Shown here: piece by piece, positions 1 to 7,611 of the stretch | Layout of the letters: the number at the start of each line of letters is the position of its first letter | How positions within the stretch are numbered: the stretch's first letter is position 1 | NCBI GenBank assembly: GCA_017550205.1 | Contig: JAFZPS010000007.1 | Span: 1 to 28,001, forward strand | Length of the DNA: 28,001 bases | Reading direction: 5' to 3' | Origin: Bacilli bacterium | Lineage (GTDB): Bacteria > Bacillota_I > Bacilli_A > RF39 > UBA660 | Position numbers and translations under genes: made by a program | Notes under the pieces: model-generated | What the model was told of the DNA's origin: nothing | Databases searched by the model: none | What the model saw: only the letters and a program-made list of their open reading frames with translations

Positions 1-701
1 GTAGCTTCTTGAATCTTTAAGATAGAAGCAGCTTCAGCTTCAGCTTTTTTAATCTTAGCTTCTTTTTCAGCATCAGCTCTAAGAATTGTACTTTCTTTTT
101 CACCTTCTGCTATAAGAATCGCAGCTTTCTTTTCACCTTCTGCTTTTAAGATAGCTTCACGTCTTTCACGTTCAGCTCTCATTTGTTTTTCCATTGATTC
201 TTGAATATCTCTTGGAGGTAAAATGTTTTTAACCTCTACACGATTTACTTTAACTCCCCAAGGATCAGTAGCTTCATCTAAGATACTTCTCATCTTAGTA
301 TTAATTACATCTCTTGAAGTTAATGTTTCATCTAATTCAAGTTCACCAATTATATTACGAAGTGTAGTTGCAGTTAAATTCTCAATTGCATTAATTGGGT
401 TTTCTACACCATATGAATATAATTTTGGATCAGTAATTTGAAAATAAACTACTGTATCGATTTGCATTGTAACATTATCTTTTGTGATAACTGGTTGTGG
501 TGCAAAGTCTTTAACTATTTCCTTTAAACTAACCTTATTTGAAATTCTCTCAATAAAAGGTATTACATAATGCATACCAGTTTGCATAGTTCTATGATAT
601 GCACCTAATCTTTCAATTACATAAGCTTTTGATTGTGGAATTATTTTAATTCCTGAAATAAAGATAACTACTAAAATTATTAAAATTACTATACCTAACA
701 T
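1..701 (-). CDS. SPFH/Band 7 (stomatin-like) membrane protein, 3' end outside window
   Basis: About 233 codons are visible before the frame leaves the window at base 1; the C-terminus is missing. Residues about 2-17 form one hydrophobic anchor (MLGIVILIILVVIFISG). An SPFH domain follows with the usual VIERLGAYHRTMQTGMHYVIPF start and the stretch RNIIGELELDETLTSRDVIN. From about residue 190 the chain becomes a long Ala/Glu/Lys-rich coiled coil (repeats such as AEGEKKAAILIAEGEKE). SPFH proteins assemble into membrane rings or scaffolds and work with an NfeD partner; that partner ends one base upstream of this ATG. The AGGAG ribosome site lies inside the end of the NfeD gene, so translation is probably coupled. 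It is the third gene of the manganese-riboswitch operon. Family assignment is firm; the exact substrate or role is unknown. Confidence 0.93.
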   Translation of the reverse strand, partial: MLGIVILIILVVIFISGIKIIPQSKAYVIERLGAYHRTMQTGMHYVIPFIERISNKVSLKEIVKDFAPQPVITKDNVTMQIDTVVYFQITDPKLYSYGVENPINAIENLTATTLRNIIGELELDETLTSRDVINTKMRSILDEATDPWGVKVNRVEVKNILPPRDIQESMEKQMRAERERREAILKAEGEKKAAILIAEGEKESTILRADAEKEAKIKKAEAEAASILKIQEA

Positions 702-702
702 A

Positions 703-1122
703 TTATTTTTTCTCCTTTTCTACAATTAATTTTACTCCATCTATAGATAATACTTTAACTCTTTCTCCTACTTCGATTACATCTTTACTAGAAGCTGTCC
801 AAGTATTTCCATACACTTTTACTTCTCCATATTTGTTTTTATCAATCTTTTTAGTTACATCCCCTACTTTACCAATAACTCTATCAGAATTAGTAGGTTC
901 TACTTCAAATTTTTTAAACTTCTTTATTAATGGTTTTGTAATTAATAAAGCAATTACACTTACTACTACAAACACAATACTTTGAATCAAAATAGAATCT
1001 GTAAATATTGTAGTTATAATAGCAGCTATTGCACCTATCGCAAACCATATAGTAACTAAGTTTACTGTTACTAATTCAATTAGCAATAATATTACGAATG
1101 CTATAAACCATCCTATAACCAT
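703..1122 (-). CDS. NfeD-family membrane protein (short form, SPFH partner)
   Basis: This 139-residue protein has two to three hydrophobic helices in residues 1-67 and a C-terminal OB-fold domain, about residues 80-137, beginning RVIGKVGDVTKKI and containing GEVKVYGNTWTASS. That is the layout of short NfeD proteins (NfeD1b type), which lack the N-terminal ClpP-like protease domain and are nearly always encoded beside an SPFH protein. The OB domain is thought to dock on the SPFH scaffold in the cytoplasmic membrane. The start is the ATG preceded by GAGGTGA at a 4-base gap. The gene sits 30 bases after the lipoprotein-like gene and one base before the SPFH gene, so all three are probably one transcript. 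Confidence 0.9.
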   Translation of the reverse strand: MVIGWFIAFVILLLIELVTVNLVTIWFAIGAIAAIITTIFTDSILIQSIVFVVVSVIALLITKPLIKKFKKFEVEPTNSDRVIGKVGDVTKKIDKNKYGEVKVYGNTWTASSKDVIEVGERVKVLSIDGVKLIVEKEKK

Positions 1123-1152
1123 AACTTCACCTCACTATCATTATATTACAAT

Positions 1153-1530
1153 TTACTTAGTTTTAACATTATCTTTTTCATGTTTTTCTAAGTATCTGAT
1201 TTCAATGTCATCTCCACCAATACTTCTAGCAACATCCTCAGCCTTAATTAGAGATTTTTCATCATTAATTAGCTTAGTATCATAAGATGATGTAACAATT
1301 ACTAAACCATCTTTTGTAATTAATTGTAATTGTTCTCCTTCATAATCATTCCAGTGTTTAACTTCTACAATAGTAGCAGTATTCTCATGGAATATAATAG
1401 CTTTATTATATTTTAATTCAAAATCCATTACTTGTTGATTACATCCAGTAGTTAATACTGCAGTAGCTAATAATCCTGTTGCTGCTAAAGCAACTGCCTT
1501 CTTTCTAATATTTAAATTTTTTGCTTTCAT
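1153..1530 (-). CDS. Small lipoprotein-like protein, first gene behind the Mn riboswitch
   Basis: This 125-residue protein has a basic N-terminus, a hydrophobic stretch at residues 11-29 and Cys30 in LTTGC, an imperfect lipobox (Thr rather than Leu/Val at -3). It may be a lipoprotein or simply an exported or anchored protein. The mature part contains FELKYNKAIIFHENTATIVE, KHWNDYEGEQLQLITKDG and a TSSYDTKLI ending. This resembles a widespread family of short unnamed clostridial proteins (pattern: KAII...WxDYExxxxLQ...HSS). The start has a GGAGGGATGAAAAATG context. It is the gene directly controlled by the upstream yybP-ykoY riboswitch and leads the NfeD-SPFH operon. No manganese-binding motif is obvious. 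Function is unknown; the family resemblance is from memory and unverified. Confidence 0.8.
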   Translation of the reverse strand: MKAKNLNIRKKAVALAATGLLATAVLTTGCNQQVMDFELKYNKAIIFHENTATIVEVKHWNDYEGEQLQLITKDGLVIVTSSYDTKLINDEKSLIKAEDVARSIGGDDIEIRYLEKHEKDNVKTK

Positions 1531-1558
1531 TTTTCATCCCTCCTGTCCTGTAAGGGCA

Positions 1559-1683
1559 TAAAAAAGCAAGACCCTTACATCTGTAAAAGTCTTGCTCCAT
1601 ATTACTACTTTTCATCCGGATTAAATCGTCTTGACGAATGAAAAACATTCAAACAATTGAATGGGAACTACTCCCTCTTAACT
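1559..1683 (-). ncRNA. yybP-ykoY manganese riboswitch with terminator platform
   Basis: The minus-strand leader carries the three class signatures in order: GGGAGUAG, CGUCA and GCAAGAC. Between them are a P2 hairpin (CAUUCAA / UUGAAUG) and a P3 stem (UUUUCAU / AUGAAAA). P1 can form between AAGAG near the 5' end and CUUUU after GCAAGAC. The same GCAAGACUUUUAC segment (1583-1595) is the 5' arm of a 13-bp perfect terminator with loop AGAU (1566-1595) followed by six U. Ligand binding should stabilise P1, free no terminator arm, and so switch the operon on. Known members sense Mn2+ and usually control exporters or TerC-like proteins. Here the first downstream gene is a small lipoprotein. Confidence 0.88.
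1566..1595 (-). terminator. Riboswitch-controlled intrinsic terminator
   Basis: GCAAGACUUUUAC pairs over 13 bp (two G-U pairs) with GUAAGGGUCUUGC around an AGAU loop, followed by UUUUUU. Its 5' arm overlaps the conserved GCAAGAC element of the aptamer, so aptamer folding and terminator are mutually exclusive. Confidence 0.88.
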
Positions 1684-1689
1684 GTTTTT

Positions 1690-1718
1690 ATTGTAGCATA
1701 AAAACCCCAAAAAGTCAA
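1690..1718 (-). promoter_or_regulatory. SigA-type promoter of the riboswitch operon
   Basis: On the minus strand TTGACT, a 17-base spacer and TACAAT, with a TGC extension before the -10. A start about 7 bases downstream (near 1683) would place the RNA 5' end just ahead of the riboswitch P1 strand, which supports both calls. Confidence 0.8.
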
Positions 1719-1728
1719 TGATTTAGAC

Positions 1729-1757
1729 TTGTATATAAACCCATTATAATGTATAAT
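1729..1757 (+). promoter_or_regulatory. Promoter of the Ig-like membrane protein gene
   Basis: TTGTAT, 17 bases, TATAAT on the plus strand. The predicted start near 1764 lies just upstream of the AGGTAGGAG ribosome site. It is divergent from the riboswitch promoter, with only about 11 bases between the two -35 boxes. This position also argues against an ATG at 1749, which would lie inside the promoter. Confidence 0.55.
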
Positions 1758-1784
1758 TATATATACAAGGTAGGAGAAATGCTT

Positions 1785-2552
1785 ATGAAATTAAATCAAA
1801 AACAAGCACGTATACTTTCATCTACATTAACAGTTTTTAGTATCTTCATGATTGGTAGTGGTATTGTTTTAAATATACAAAATAAGCCAATAGTAAATAC
1901 TAAATATGTAGTAAGCGTTGAAAAGAAAAAAATTGCTGAAGCTCAAGCAAAAACAGATGAAATAAAAGTTAAAGATTTAGAAATAGAAATAAACAATCCT
2001 ATAAGTGTTAATATTAAAGACTATTTAGATAATATTGAGAAACTACAAGAATCTACAATAAAACAATTAAAACTAGATACATCATTAGTTAATATTAATC
2101 AAGCTGGTACTTATAAATATACAATTACTTATGGTAAGAAAAAATATATAGGTAATATTAAAGTAAAAGAAAAAGAATTACCAAATGTAACTCTTACATT
2201 AAAAAGTATAAAATTAAAAACAAAAGAATCTCTATCAAGTAATCCAAGAACTTTCATTGAAGGTGAAATTACTGATGAAGTATATAATAATTTAACACTA
2301 GATATATCTAAAGTAGATACGCAAAATCAAGGAGATTATACATATTATATTATTTATAAAGGTGTTACATATCAAGGAAAAGTAGAAGTAAGAGATCCAG
2401 GACCAACAATTATAGCTCCTGAATCAACAACAACTTGTCCAAATGATGCTAAATTAGATGGAACAACTTGTAAATGTAATGATGAAAATAAAGAGTATGA
2501 TAAAGACTCAAAGAAATGTATAGAAAAACAAAAAGAAGAAGTTACTCAGTAA
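1785..2552 (+). CDS. Membrane-anchored protein with two Ig-like repeats and a Cys-rich tail
   Basis: 255 residues from the ATG at 1785, chosen because AGGAG lies 8 bases upstream; in-frame ATGs at 1749 and 1779 are too close to, or upstream of, that site. Residues about 8-29 form one membrane anchor (SSTLTVFSIFMIGSGIVL). Outside, two similar modules occur: NINQAGTYKYTITYGKKKY with IGNIKV, and NQGDYTYYIIYKGVTYQGKV. They end in the GxYxYxxxYxGxxYxGxxxV pattern typical of bacterial Ig-like folds. The last 35 residues hold four cysteines (TTCP, TTCKC, KKCIE) in an EGF-like arrangement. A surface or wall-facing structural role is likely, but no function is recognised. The gene has its own promoter and a terminator at its stop. 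Confidence 0.75.
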   Translation: MKLNQKQARILSSTLTVFSIFMIGSGIVLNIQNKPIVNTKYVVSVEKKKIAEAQAKTDEIKVKDLEIEINNPISVNIKDYLDNIEKLQESTIKQLKLDTSLVNINQAGTYKYTITYGKKKYIGNIKVKEKELPNVTLTLKSIKLKTKESLSSNPRTFIEGEITDEVYNNLTLDISKVDTQNQGDYTYYIIYKGVTYQGKVEVRDPGPTIIAPESTTTCPNDAKLDGTTCKCNDENKEYDKDSKKCIEKQKEEVTQ

Positions 2553-2558
2553 CTTCTT
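2536..2558 (+). terminator. Convergent (bidirectional) terminator
   Basis: AAGAAGTTAC TCA GTAACTTCTT, a perfect 10-bp stem with a 3-base loop, followed by T8 on the plus strand. It contains the TAA of the Ig-like gene. It also lies just past the stop of the convergent fhs gene, where the minus-strand tail is only moderately T-rich. Confidence 0.85.
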
Positions 2559-2562
2559 TTTT

Positions 2563-4182
2563 TTAACTTAAATTTATAATTTCTCCATTTTCAACATCTA
2601 TTAATTCATAATTAGGTTTTTCTGGTAACCCAGGCATAGTTAGTATATCACCTAGATATACTGTTAAGAAACCTGCACCTAAATATAATTGAACATCTTT
2701 AACAGTAACTTCAAAATCAGTAGGTGCACCTAATTTATTTTTATCGTCTGAGAAGGAATATTGTGTTTTGGCTACACAAATTGGAAGATTAAGTATTTCA
2801 TTTTTATCTAAAAAGCTTAATTTACTCATAGCCTCATCACTAAATTTAACTTCATTGGCACCATATATTTCCTTACATACCTTATTTATCTTATCAACAT
2901 AACTCTCTTCTAATTCATATAAGTATTTAAAATTAGTATTACTATCTTCAAGAATCTTATTAGCTAAATCAATAGAACCTTGTCCACCAGTACTATATGA
3001 ATCACATACTGTACATACATAATTATTATCTGCACAATGTTTCTTAAATACTTCTATTTCTTTATCACTATCAGTATTATATTTGTTTAAACAAACAATT
3101 ACATCAACACCAAATTTCTTTAAATTAGAATAATGCCTATCTAAATTAGCAAAACCTTTTTCTAATGCTTCAAAATTCTCATCATAAATACTTCCACTAC
3201 ATCCACCATGATATTTTAAAGCTTTAATAGTTGCTACTAAAACCACTTTATATGGTGTTAAATCACCAACTCTACATTTAATATCAAAGAACTTCTCAGC
3301 ACCTAAATCAGCACCAAAACCAGCTTCAGTAACAACATAGTCAGCAATACTCATCGCAGTCTTAGTAGAAATTATACTACTACAACCATGAGCTATATTT
3401 GCAAATGGTCCACCATGAATAAATGCCGGATTATTTTCTAGTGTTTGAACCACATTAGGCATCAAAGCATCTTTTAATAAAGCTACTAATGATCCTTCTA
3501 TATTTAAATCTCTTACATATATATATTCATCTTTACTATTAACTCCTATAACTATACGTCCAAGTCTTTCACGTAAATCATCTAAATCACTAGCTAAAGT
3601 AAATAAAGCCATTACTTCACTAGCAGCAGTAATAGTAAAACTATCATCCCTAGTTTCTAATTTAATTCTACGAAGAACTCTATCATTAACATCTAAACAT
3701 CTTTTAAATAATACCTTCTTAATATCTAACTTATTACCAAAATATATATGATTATCAATAGCAGCACTAATTAAGTTATTAGCACTAGTAATTGCATGTA
3801 GATCACCAGTAAAATGAAGATTAATATCATCCATAGGTACTACTTGAGATAAACCTCCTCCAGTAGCTCCTCCTTTAAATCCAAATACAGGTCCCATAGA
3901 AGGTTCTCTTAAACATACAATACTTTTTCTATTTAAACTACATAATGCATCATGTAACCCAATACTAACAGTAGTCTTACCCTCTCCATATGGAGTTGGA
4001 CTCATCGCAGTAACTAATATTAATTTAGGATTATGATTTTCTTCTTTATATTCCTTTAAATCAATCTTAGCTTTATATTTACCACATATATAAGTATCTT
4101 CTTCACTTATTCCAAGATTCTTAATAACTTCTATTATTGGTTTTTTTATACTTTTATTAGAGATTTCTATATCGTTCATCAA
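2563..4182 (-). CDS. fhs: Formate--tetrahydrofolate ligase
   Basis: 539 residues, close to the usual ~555. The enzyme joins formate to tetrahydrofolate at the cost of ATP, giving 10-formyl-THF for purine and fMet-tRNA synthesis or for the methyl branch of the Wood-Ljungdahl path. The ATP site PTPYGEGKTTVSIGL is at about residues 61-75. Other family blocks are LREPSMGPVFGFKGGATGGG, GGPFANIAHGCSS, VTEAGFGADLGAEKFFDIKC and a C-terminal GAGFLTVYLGDILTMPGLP. The start is the first of two ATGs, after GAGGTGATTTG. The gene is monocistronic; no other folate gene or acetyl-CoA pathway gene is in the window, so an assimilatory role is more likely than acetogenesis, but this is inference. Confidence 0.98.
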   Translation of the reverse strand: MMNDIEISNKSIKKPIIEVIKNLGISEEDTYICGKYKAKIDLKEYKEENHNPKLILVTAMSPTPYGEGKTTVSIGLHDALCSLNRKSIVCLREPSMGPVFGFKGGATGGGLSQVVPMDDINLHFTGDLHAITSANNLISAAIDNHIYFGNKLDIKKVLFKRCLDVNDRVLRRIKLETRDDSFTITAASEVMALFTLASDLDDLRERLGRIVIGVNSKDEYIYVRDLNIEGSLVALLKDALMPNVVQTLENNPAFIHGGPFANIAHGCSSIISTKTAMSIADYVVTEAGFGADLGAEKFFDIKCRVGDLTPYKVVLVATIKALKYHGGCSGSIYDENFEALEKGFANLDRHYSNLKKFGVDVIVCLNKYNTDSDKEIEVFKKHCADNNYVCTVCDSYSTGGQGSIDLANKILEDSNTNFKYLYELEESYVDKINKVCKEIYGANEVKFSDEAMSKLSFLDKNEILNLPICVAKTQYSFSDDKNKLGAPTDFEVTVKDVQLYLGAGFLTVYLGDILTMPGLPEKPNYELIDVENGEIINLS

Positions 4183-4198
4183 ATCACCTCACACATAG

Positions 4199-4204
4199 AT
4201 TATA
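4199..4204 (-). promoter_or_regulatory. Extended -10 promoter of fhs
   Basis: On the minus strand TGTTATAAT (TGn plus a perfect TATAAT) lies 17 bases before the fhs ATG. There is no clear -35 at the usual distance, so recognition would rely on the extended -10. Confidence 0.55.
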
Positions 4205-4271
4205 ACATGAATAATTTTTTTAATATATATAAACTTGTTTTTTCAATATATATATCTATATAAAAAATAAT

Positions 4272-4288
4272 AATTCACTAAGTGAATT
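4272..4288 (+). terminator. Isolated hairpin plus T-run between divergent genes
   Basis: AATTCAC TAA GTGAATT followed by TTTTATTTTT on the plus strand. No plus-strand gene lies upstream for 1.7 kb (fhs is on the other strand). It may stop antisense read-through into the adhesin gene, or the TTCACTAAGTGAA palindrome could be an operator between the two promoters. Confidence 0.45.
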
Positions 4289-4334
4289 TTTATTTTTCAT
4301 TAATATTATGTATTAAATTATAAAAAAGTCCAAT

Positions 4335-4363
4335 TTGCATAATAAAAATAATAGTATTAATAT
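4335..4363 (+). promoter_or_regulatory. Likely promoter of the adhesin-sortase operon
   Basis: TTGCAT, 17 bases, TAATAT on the plus strand, about 20 bases before the AAGGAGGG ribosome site. The match is moderate in a very A+T-rich stretch. Confidence 0.4.
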
Positions 4364-4396
4364 CTAACTCATTAAGAAAAAGAAGGAGGGATTTTT

Positions 4397-5806
4397 ATAA
4401 AAAAATTAAATATTTTCTTAATAATAATAACTTCTATATTTATAGGTAATTCTTTACTTATAAATGTAAAAGCAGAAACTGCAAGTTTTTACGAGGCTGA
4501 GTATATTGATAATATATATATGAATAAACATGATTATAATTCTCATATGATATATTTTCAAAAAGCTAGATTCTTTAGACAAACTAATACTAATGAATTT
4601 GCCTATTGTATAGAACCATTTCTATTCTTTAATGAAGAATCTTCATATGAATCAACCACAAAACCTACTAACCTAAGTGAATCACAAATAGATAGATTAT
4701 CCAAAATAGCACATTTTGGTTATGGTTATAAAAATCATACTGAACCAAAATGGTATGCTATAACTCAGTTTATGATTTGGCAAGCAGCAACCAAAGGAGA
4801 TTTCTATTTTACTGATTCTTTAAATGGTAATAGAATTAATGCTTTTCAAGATGAAATAAATGAAATTAATGCATTAATAGATGAATATAATAAAATACCT
4901 AGTTTTGATGAAGAATACACCATTATAAGTGGTAATAAACTAGTATTAGAAGCTAATCTAGATAATATAAAAGTAATAGGAGATAATATAGAAATAGAAG
5001 ATAATAAACTAATTATTGATCCTATAAAAGAAAATACATATACATATAAACTAATAAAAGAAGATAACTACTATAATAAACCAGTTATATTCTACCAATC
5101 ACCAAATAGTCAAGATCTAATAGAAACAGGAAATATAGAATCAAAATCCACATCATTTAAAGTAAATGTTATTAAAACAGAAATAGAAATAACTAAAATA
5201 GATAAAGACACTAAATCTATAATACCTAAAGGAGAAGCTTCATTAGATGGAGCAGTATATTCACTATATAATATAAACAATGAATTAGTAAAAGAAGTAG
5301 TAATAGAGAATAATCAAGCTATTATTGATTCCATCCCATTAGGAAAATACTATTTAAAAGAAAATAAAGCAGGAACAGGATATCTACTAGATACAAATAC
5401 TTATGAAGTAAATATAACTAAAGAAAAAAGTAAACACCAAGTAATAGTAGAAAATAAAGTAATAGAAAAAACTATTACTATAGAAAAAAAGTATGGAGAA
5501 ACAAATAATCTAAAAGAAGAATCTAATATAAGTTTTGAAATATATAATTCTAATTATGAAAGAATATCTACTATAACTACAAATAACCTAGGTATAGCTG
5601 AAATCATACTACCATATGGAAAATATATAATAAAACAAATAAATACTACAAATGGCTATAATAAAGTAGATGATATAACTATTAAAATAGATAATACTGA
5701 TAATGAACTAATAGAATTAAAAGATTTAAAAATAGAAGTACCAAATACTAGTACAAATAACTATCTATTAATACTAATTCTTAAATACTTATTAGTTATA
5801 TGGTAA
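4397..5806 (+). CDS. Thioester-domain (TED) surface adhesin with CnaB repeats and sortase signal
   Basis: 469 residues if started at ATA 4397. The first in-frame ATG (4520) would delete the signal peptide: from 4397 the frame reads KKLNIFLIIITSIFIGNSLL with an INVKAE cleavage region, 7 bases after AAGGAGGG. A thioester adhesin domain follows, with Cys71 in YCIEP and Gln124 in TQFMIW, the pair expected to form an internal Cys-Gln thioester that bonds covalently to host or other targets. Two CnaB/SpaA-type Ig domains lie at about 264-350 and 352-445. The C-terminal VPNTS (about 447) plus hydrophobic tail is a non-canonical sorting signal, but it ends in Trp with no basic cluster. The stop overlaps the sortase start by 7 bases, so the two are a substrate-enzyme pair. 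Confidence 0.85.
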   Translation: MKKLNIFLIIITSIFIGNSLLINVKAETASFYEAEYIDNIYMNKHDYNSHMIYFQKARFFRQTNTNEFAYCIEPFLFFNEESSYESTTKPTNLSESQIDRLSKIAHFGYGYKNHTEPKWYAITQFMIWQAATKGDFYFTDSLNGNRINAFQDEINEINALIDEYNKIPSFDEEYTIISGNKLVLEANLDNIKVIGDNIEIEDNKLIIDPIKENTYTYKLIKEDNYYNKPVIFYQSPNSQDLIETGNIESKSTSFKVNVIKTEIEITKIDKDTKSIIPKGEASLDGAVYSLYNINNELVKEVVIENNQAIIDSIPLGKYYLKENKAGTGYLLDTNTYEVNITKEKSKHQVIVENKVIEKTITIEKKYGETNNLKEESNISFEIYNSNYERISTITTNNLGIAEIILPYGKYIIKQINTTNGYNKVDDITIKIDNTDNELIELKDLKIEVPNTSTNNYLLILILKYLLVIW

Positions 5807-6282
5807 AAAAATTATACATAATTCTATTATTACTAATAGTTATATCTACACCCTTATCCATAATTAAAATTAGTAAAGCAGAATCATATAATATAAATAA
5901 TATATATGGTCAATTAATAATTAAAAAAATAAATCTAAAAGAAGAATTATTTCCAATTAATAGTAGTGAAAACACTATAGAGAAGCATGTCTCAATATTA
6001 AAAGAATCAAATAAAGATTTAATGATTATAGCAGCACACTCAGGAATAGGACCAATAGCATATTTTCAAGAATTAGATAAACTAGAATTAAATGATGAAG
6101 TAATATTAATTATTGAGAATAAAAAAGAAACATATATAGTAAAAGATATATGGGAAGAAAAAAAGAATGGTTATATTAATTTTAATAAAGAAACAAAAAA
6201 ACAACTAATATTAACCACATGTAGCCCTAATAAAGAAGGATACCAACTCGTAATAAATTGCATAGAAAAAGAGTCTAATTAG
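5800..6282 (+). CDS. Sortase (small, class unresolved) dedicated to the upstream adhesin
   Basis: 160 residues. An N-terminal anchor (KKLYIILLLLIVISTPLSII) is followed by a short sortase domain. The catalytic His is in MIIAAHSGIG and the catalytic Cys in LILTTCSPNK (TLxTC-like). The position where the usual Arg precedes the last strand reads YQLVINC, so Gln appears to replace Arg; I believe some related clostridial sortases share this, but it needs alignment. The enzyme should cleave the VPNTS-type signal of the adhesin and attach it to the cell wall. Translation is coupled: its ATGGTAA overlaps the adhesin stop. Both genes end at the convergent palindrome terminator. Confidence 0.88.
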   Translation: MVKKLYIILLLLIVISTPLSIIKISKAESYNINNIYGQLIIKKINLKEELFPINSSENTIEKHVSILKESNKDLMIIAAHSGIGPIAYFQELDKLELNDEVILIIENKKETYIVKDIWEEKKNGYINFNKETKKQLILTTCSPNKEGYQLVINCIEKESN

Positions 6283-6290
6283 ACTCTTTT
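6267..6290. terminator. 24-bp perfect palindrome, bidirectional terminator
   Basis: AAAAGAGTCTAA followed by its exact complement TTAGACTCTTTT. It contains the TAG stops of both convergent genes (sortase, plus; S41 protease, minus), so the two coding regions overlap by 8 bases inside the terminator. T-runs exist on both strands. Confidence 0.88.
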
Positions 6291-7534
6291 AATTGATTTA
6301 ACGCCTCTTTTAATTGATCATCATTCTCATCACAACGATTTTTAGCAAATTCCTCACTAAGATTAACTGTTATAGTAGGTTTAACTCCTATATCATTAAT
6401 AGATTCACCTTTAGATGTTAACCATTCTTCACTAGTATATTTAAAAGTAGTACCATTACTTAAAGTTTGTGTCTTTTGAACAGTACCCTTACCATAAGTA
6501 ATATTACCAATAATAAATACCTTTTTATAATTCTCTTTAAAACATGAAGCTAAAACTTCAGAAGCAGATGCAGTAGCACCATCTATCAATACAGCGATAG
6601 GATATTTTCTGCTTTCTTTTGAATATGAATATACTTTTTCAATATGATTCTTAGATTTAATTTGATATAGAACAGTTCTACTATCAAAGAATAAACTTAA
6701 TATTTGTTTAGTTTGTTGTAAGTGTCCTCCAGGATTACTTCTAACATCAATTATTAATGAATCTATTTTCTTATTTTCTAATGCCATCAATGACTTATAG
6801 AATTGTGAATAAGTATTAGCTGCAAAAGACTCAATTCTAATATATCCAATATTCTTTCCATCATATTCTATAATCTTATCAGTTACACTAACTAAATCAA
6901 CAACATCACGTTTAAAATTATACTCTTTTTCTTTACCATCTCTTTTAATAGTAACCTTTACTTTAGTACCTTTTTTACCTCTAACTAAATTAGCAATTTT
7001 AGAACCATCAAGTCCCTTAACATCATCACCATTTACCTTAACAATAACATCTCCAACTAATAATCCAGCTTTTTTAGCAGGTGAATCATCAAACACCTCA
7101 ATTATAGTAGTATAATCACCATCTTGTTGAATCATAACACCAATACCTACAAAAGAACCATCAATTGACTCATTAAATTCATCTGCCTCTTCACCTTCCA
7201 TATAACCAGAATATGGATCTTCTAATGATTCTATCATTCCTCTAACTGCTGCATCAGTAAGCTCATTTTTATTAATATTTCCATAATAAGAATTAACTAT
7301 ATCATTATATGTAGATACAATTTCATTTAAATTAGAATCTCTACTAGTATTATTCTTACTATAGTTTATAAAAAATCCTACAATAACACCAAATAATAAC
7401 GATATAATTATTACAAAAACAACCTCAAGAATAGTAAAAGAAGCTAATTCTTTACTTCTTAATTCTTTAGTTATAGTCTTTTTAATATTAGTAAAAAAAC
7501 TCTTCTTTTTTTTCTTTTTTGTTAACTTCTTCAT
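6275..7534 (-). CDS. C-terminal processing peptidase (S41, CtpA/CtpB type)
   Basis: 419 residues. A very basic N-terminus (KKLTKKKKKKSFF) precedes one membrane helix at about residues 36-57. A PDZ domain follows (FVGIGVMIQQDGDYTTII, SPAKKAGLLVGDVIVKVNG), then the S41 protease domain with IDVRSNPGGHL. The Ser of GATASASEV and the Lys of YGKGTVQ form the Ser-Lys dyad. Such membrane-tethered proteases cut protein C-termini outside the cytoplasm; CtpB in Bacillus signals during sporulation, while CtpA acts in vegetative cells. The length lacks the C-terminal peptidoglycan-binding domain found in many CtpA proteins. It is probably monocistronic. Confidence 0.95.
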   Translation of the reverse strand: MKKLTKKKKKKSFFTNIKKTITKELRSKELASFTILEVVFVIIISLLFGVIVGFFINYSKNNTSRDSNLNEIVSTYNDIVNSYYGNINKNELTDAAVRGMIESLEDPYSGYMEGEEADEFNESIDGSFVGIGVMIQQDGDYTTIIEVFDDSPAKKAGLLVGDVIVKVNGDDVKGLDGSKIANLVRGKKGTKVKVTIKRDGKEKEYNFKRDVVDLVSVTDKIIEYDGKNIGYIRIESFAANTYSQFYKSLMALENKKIDSLIIDVRSNPGGHLQQTKQILSLFFDSRTVLYQIKSKNHIEKVYSYSKESRKYPIAVLIDGATASASEVLASCFKENYKKVFIIGNITYGKGTVQKTQTLSNGTTFKYTSEEWLTSKGESINDIGVKPTITVNLSEEFAKNRCDENDDQLKEALNQLKESN

Positions 7535-7589
7535 ATTATCATCTTCCTATAAATAGAATACCATAAAAAACTAATCTTTAAAAGAAAAA

Positions 7590-7611
7590 AGAACTAATTT
7601 AAAATAGTTCT
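7590..7611 (-). terminator. Terminator after the thioredoxin-fold gene
   Basis: On the minus strand AGAACTA, an 8-base loop and TAGTTCT, then TTTTTTC. It overlaps the TAG stop of the gene ending at 7594. Confidence 0.75.

Noticed and set aside
223..441. Plus-strand open frame
   Set aside because: It is antisense to the SPFH gene, whose frame continues through with clear family signature.
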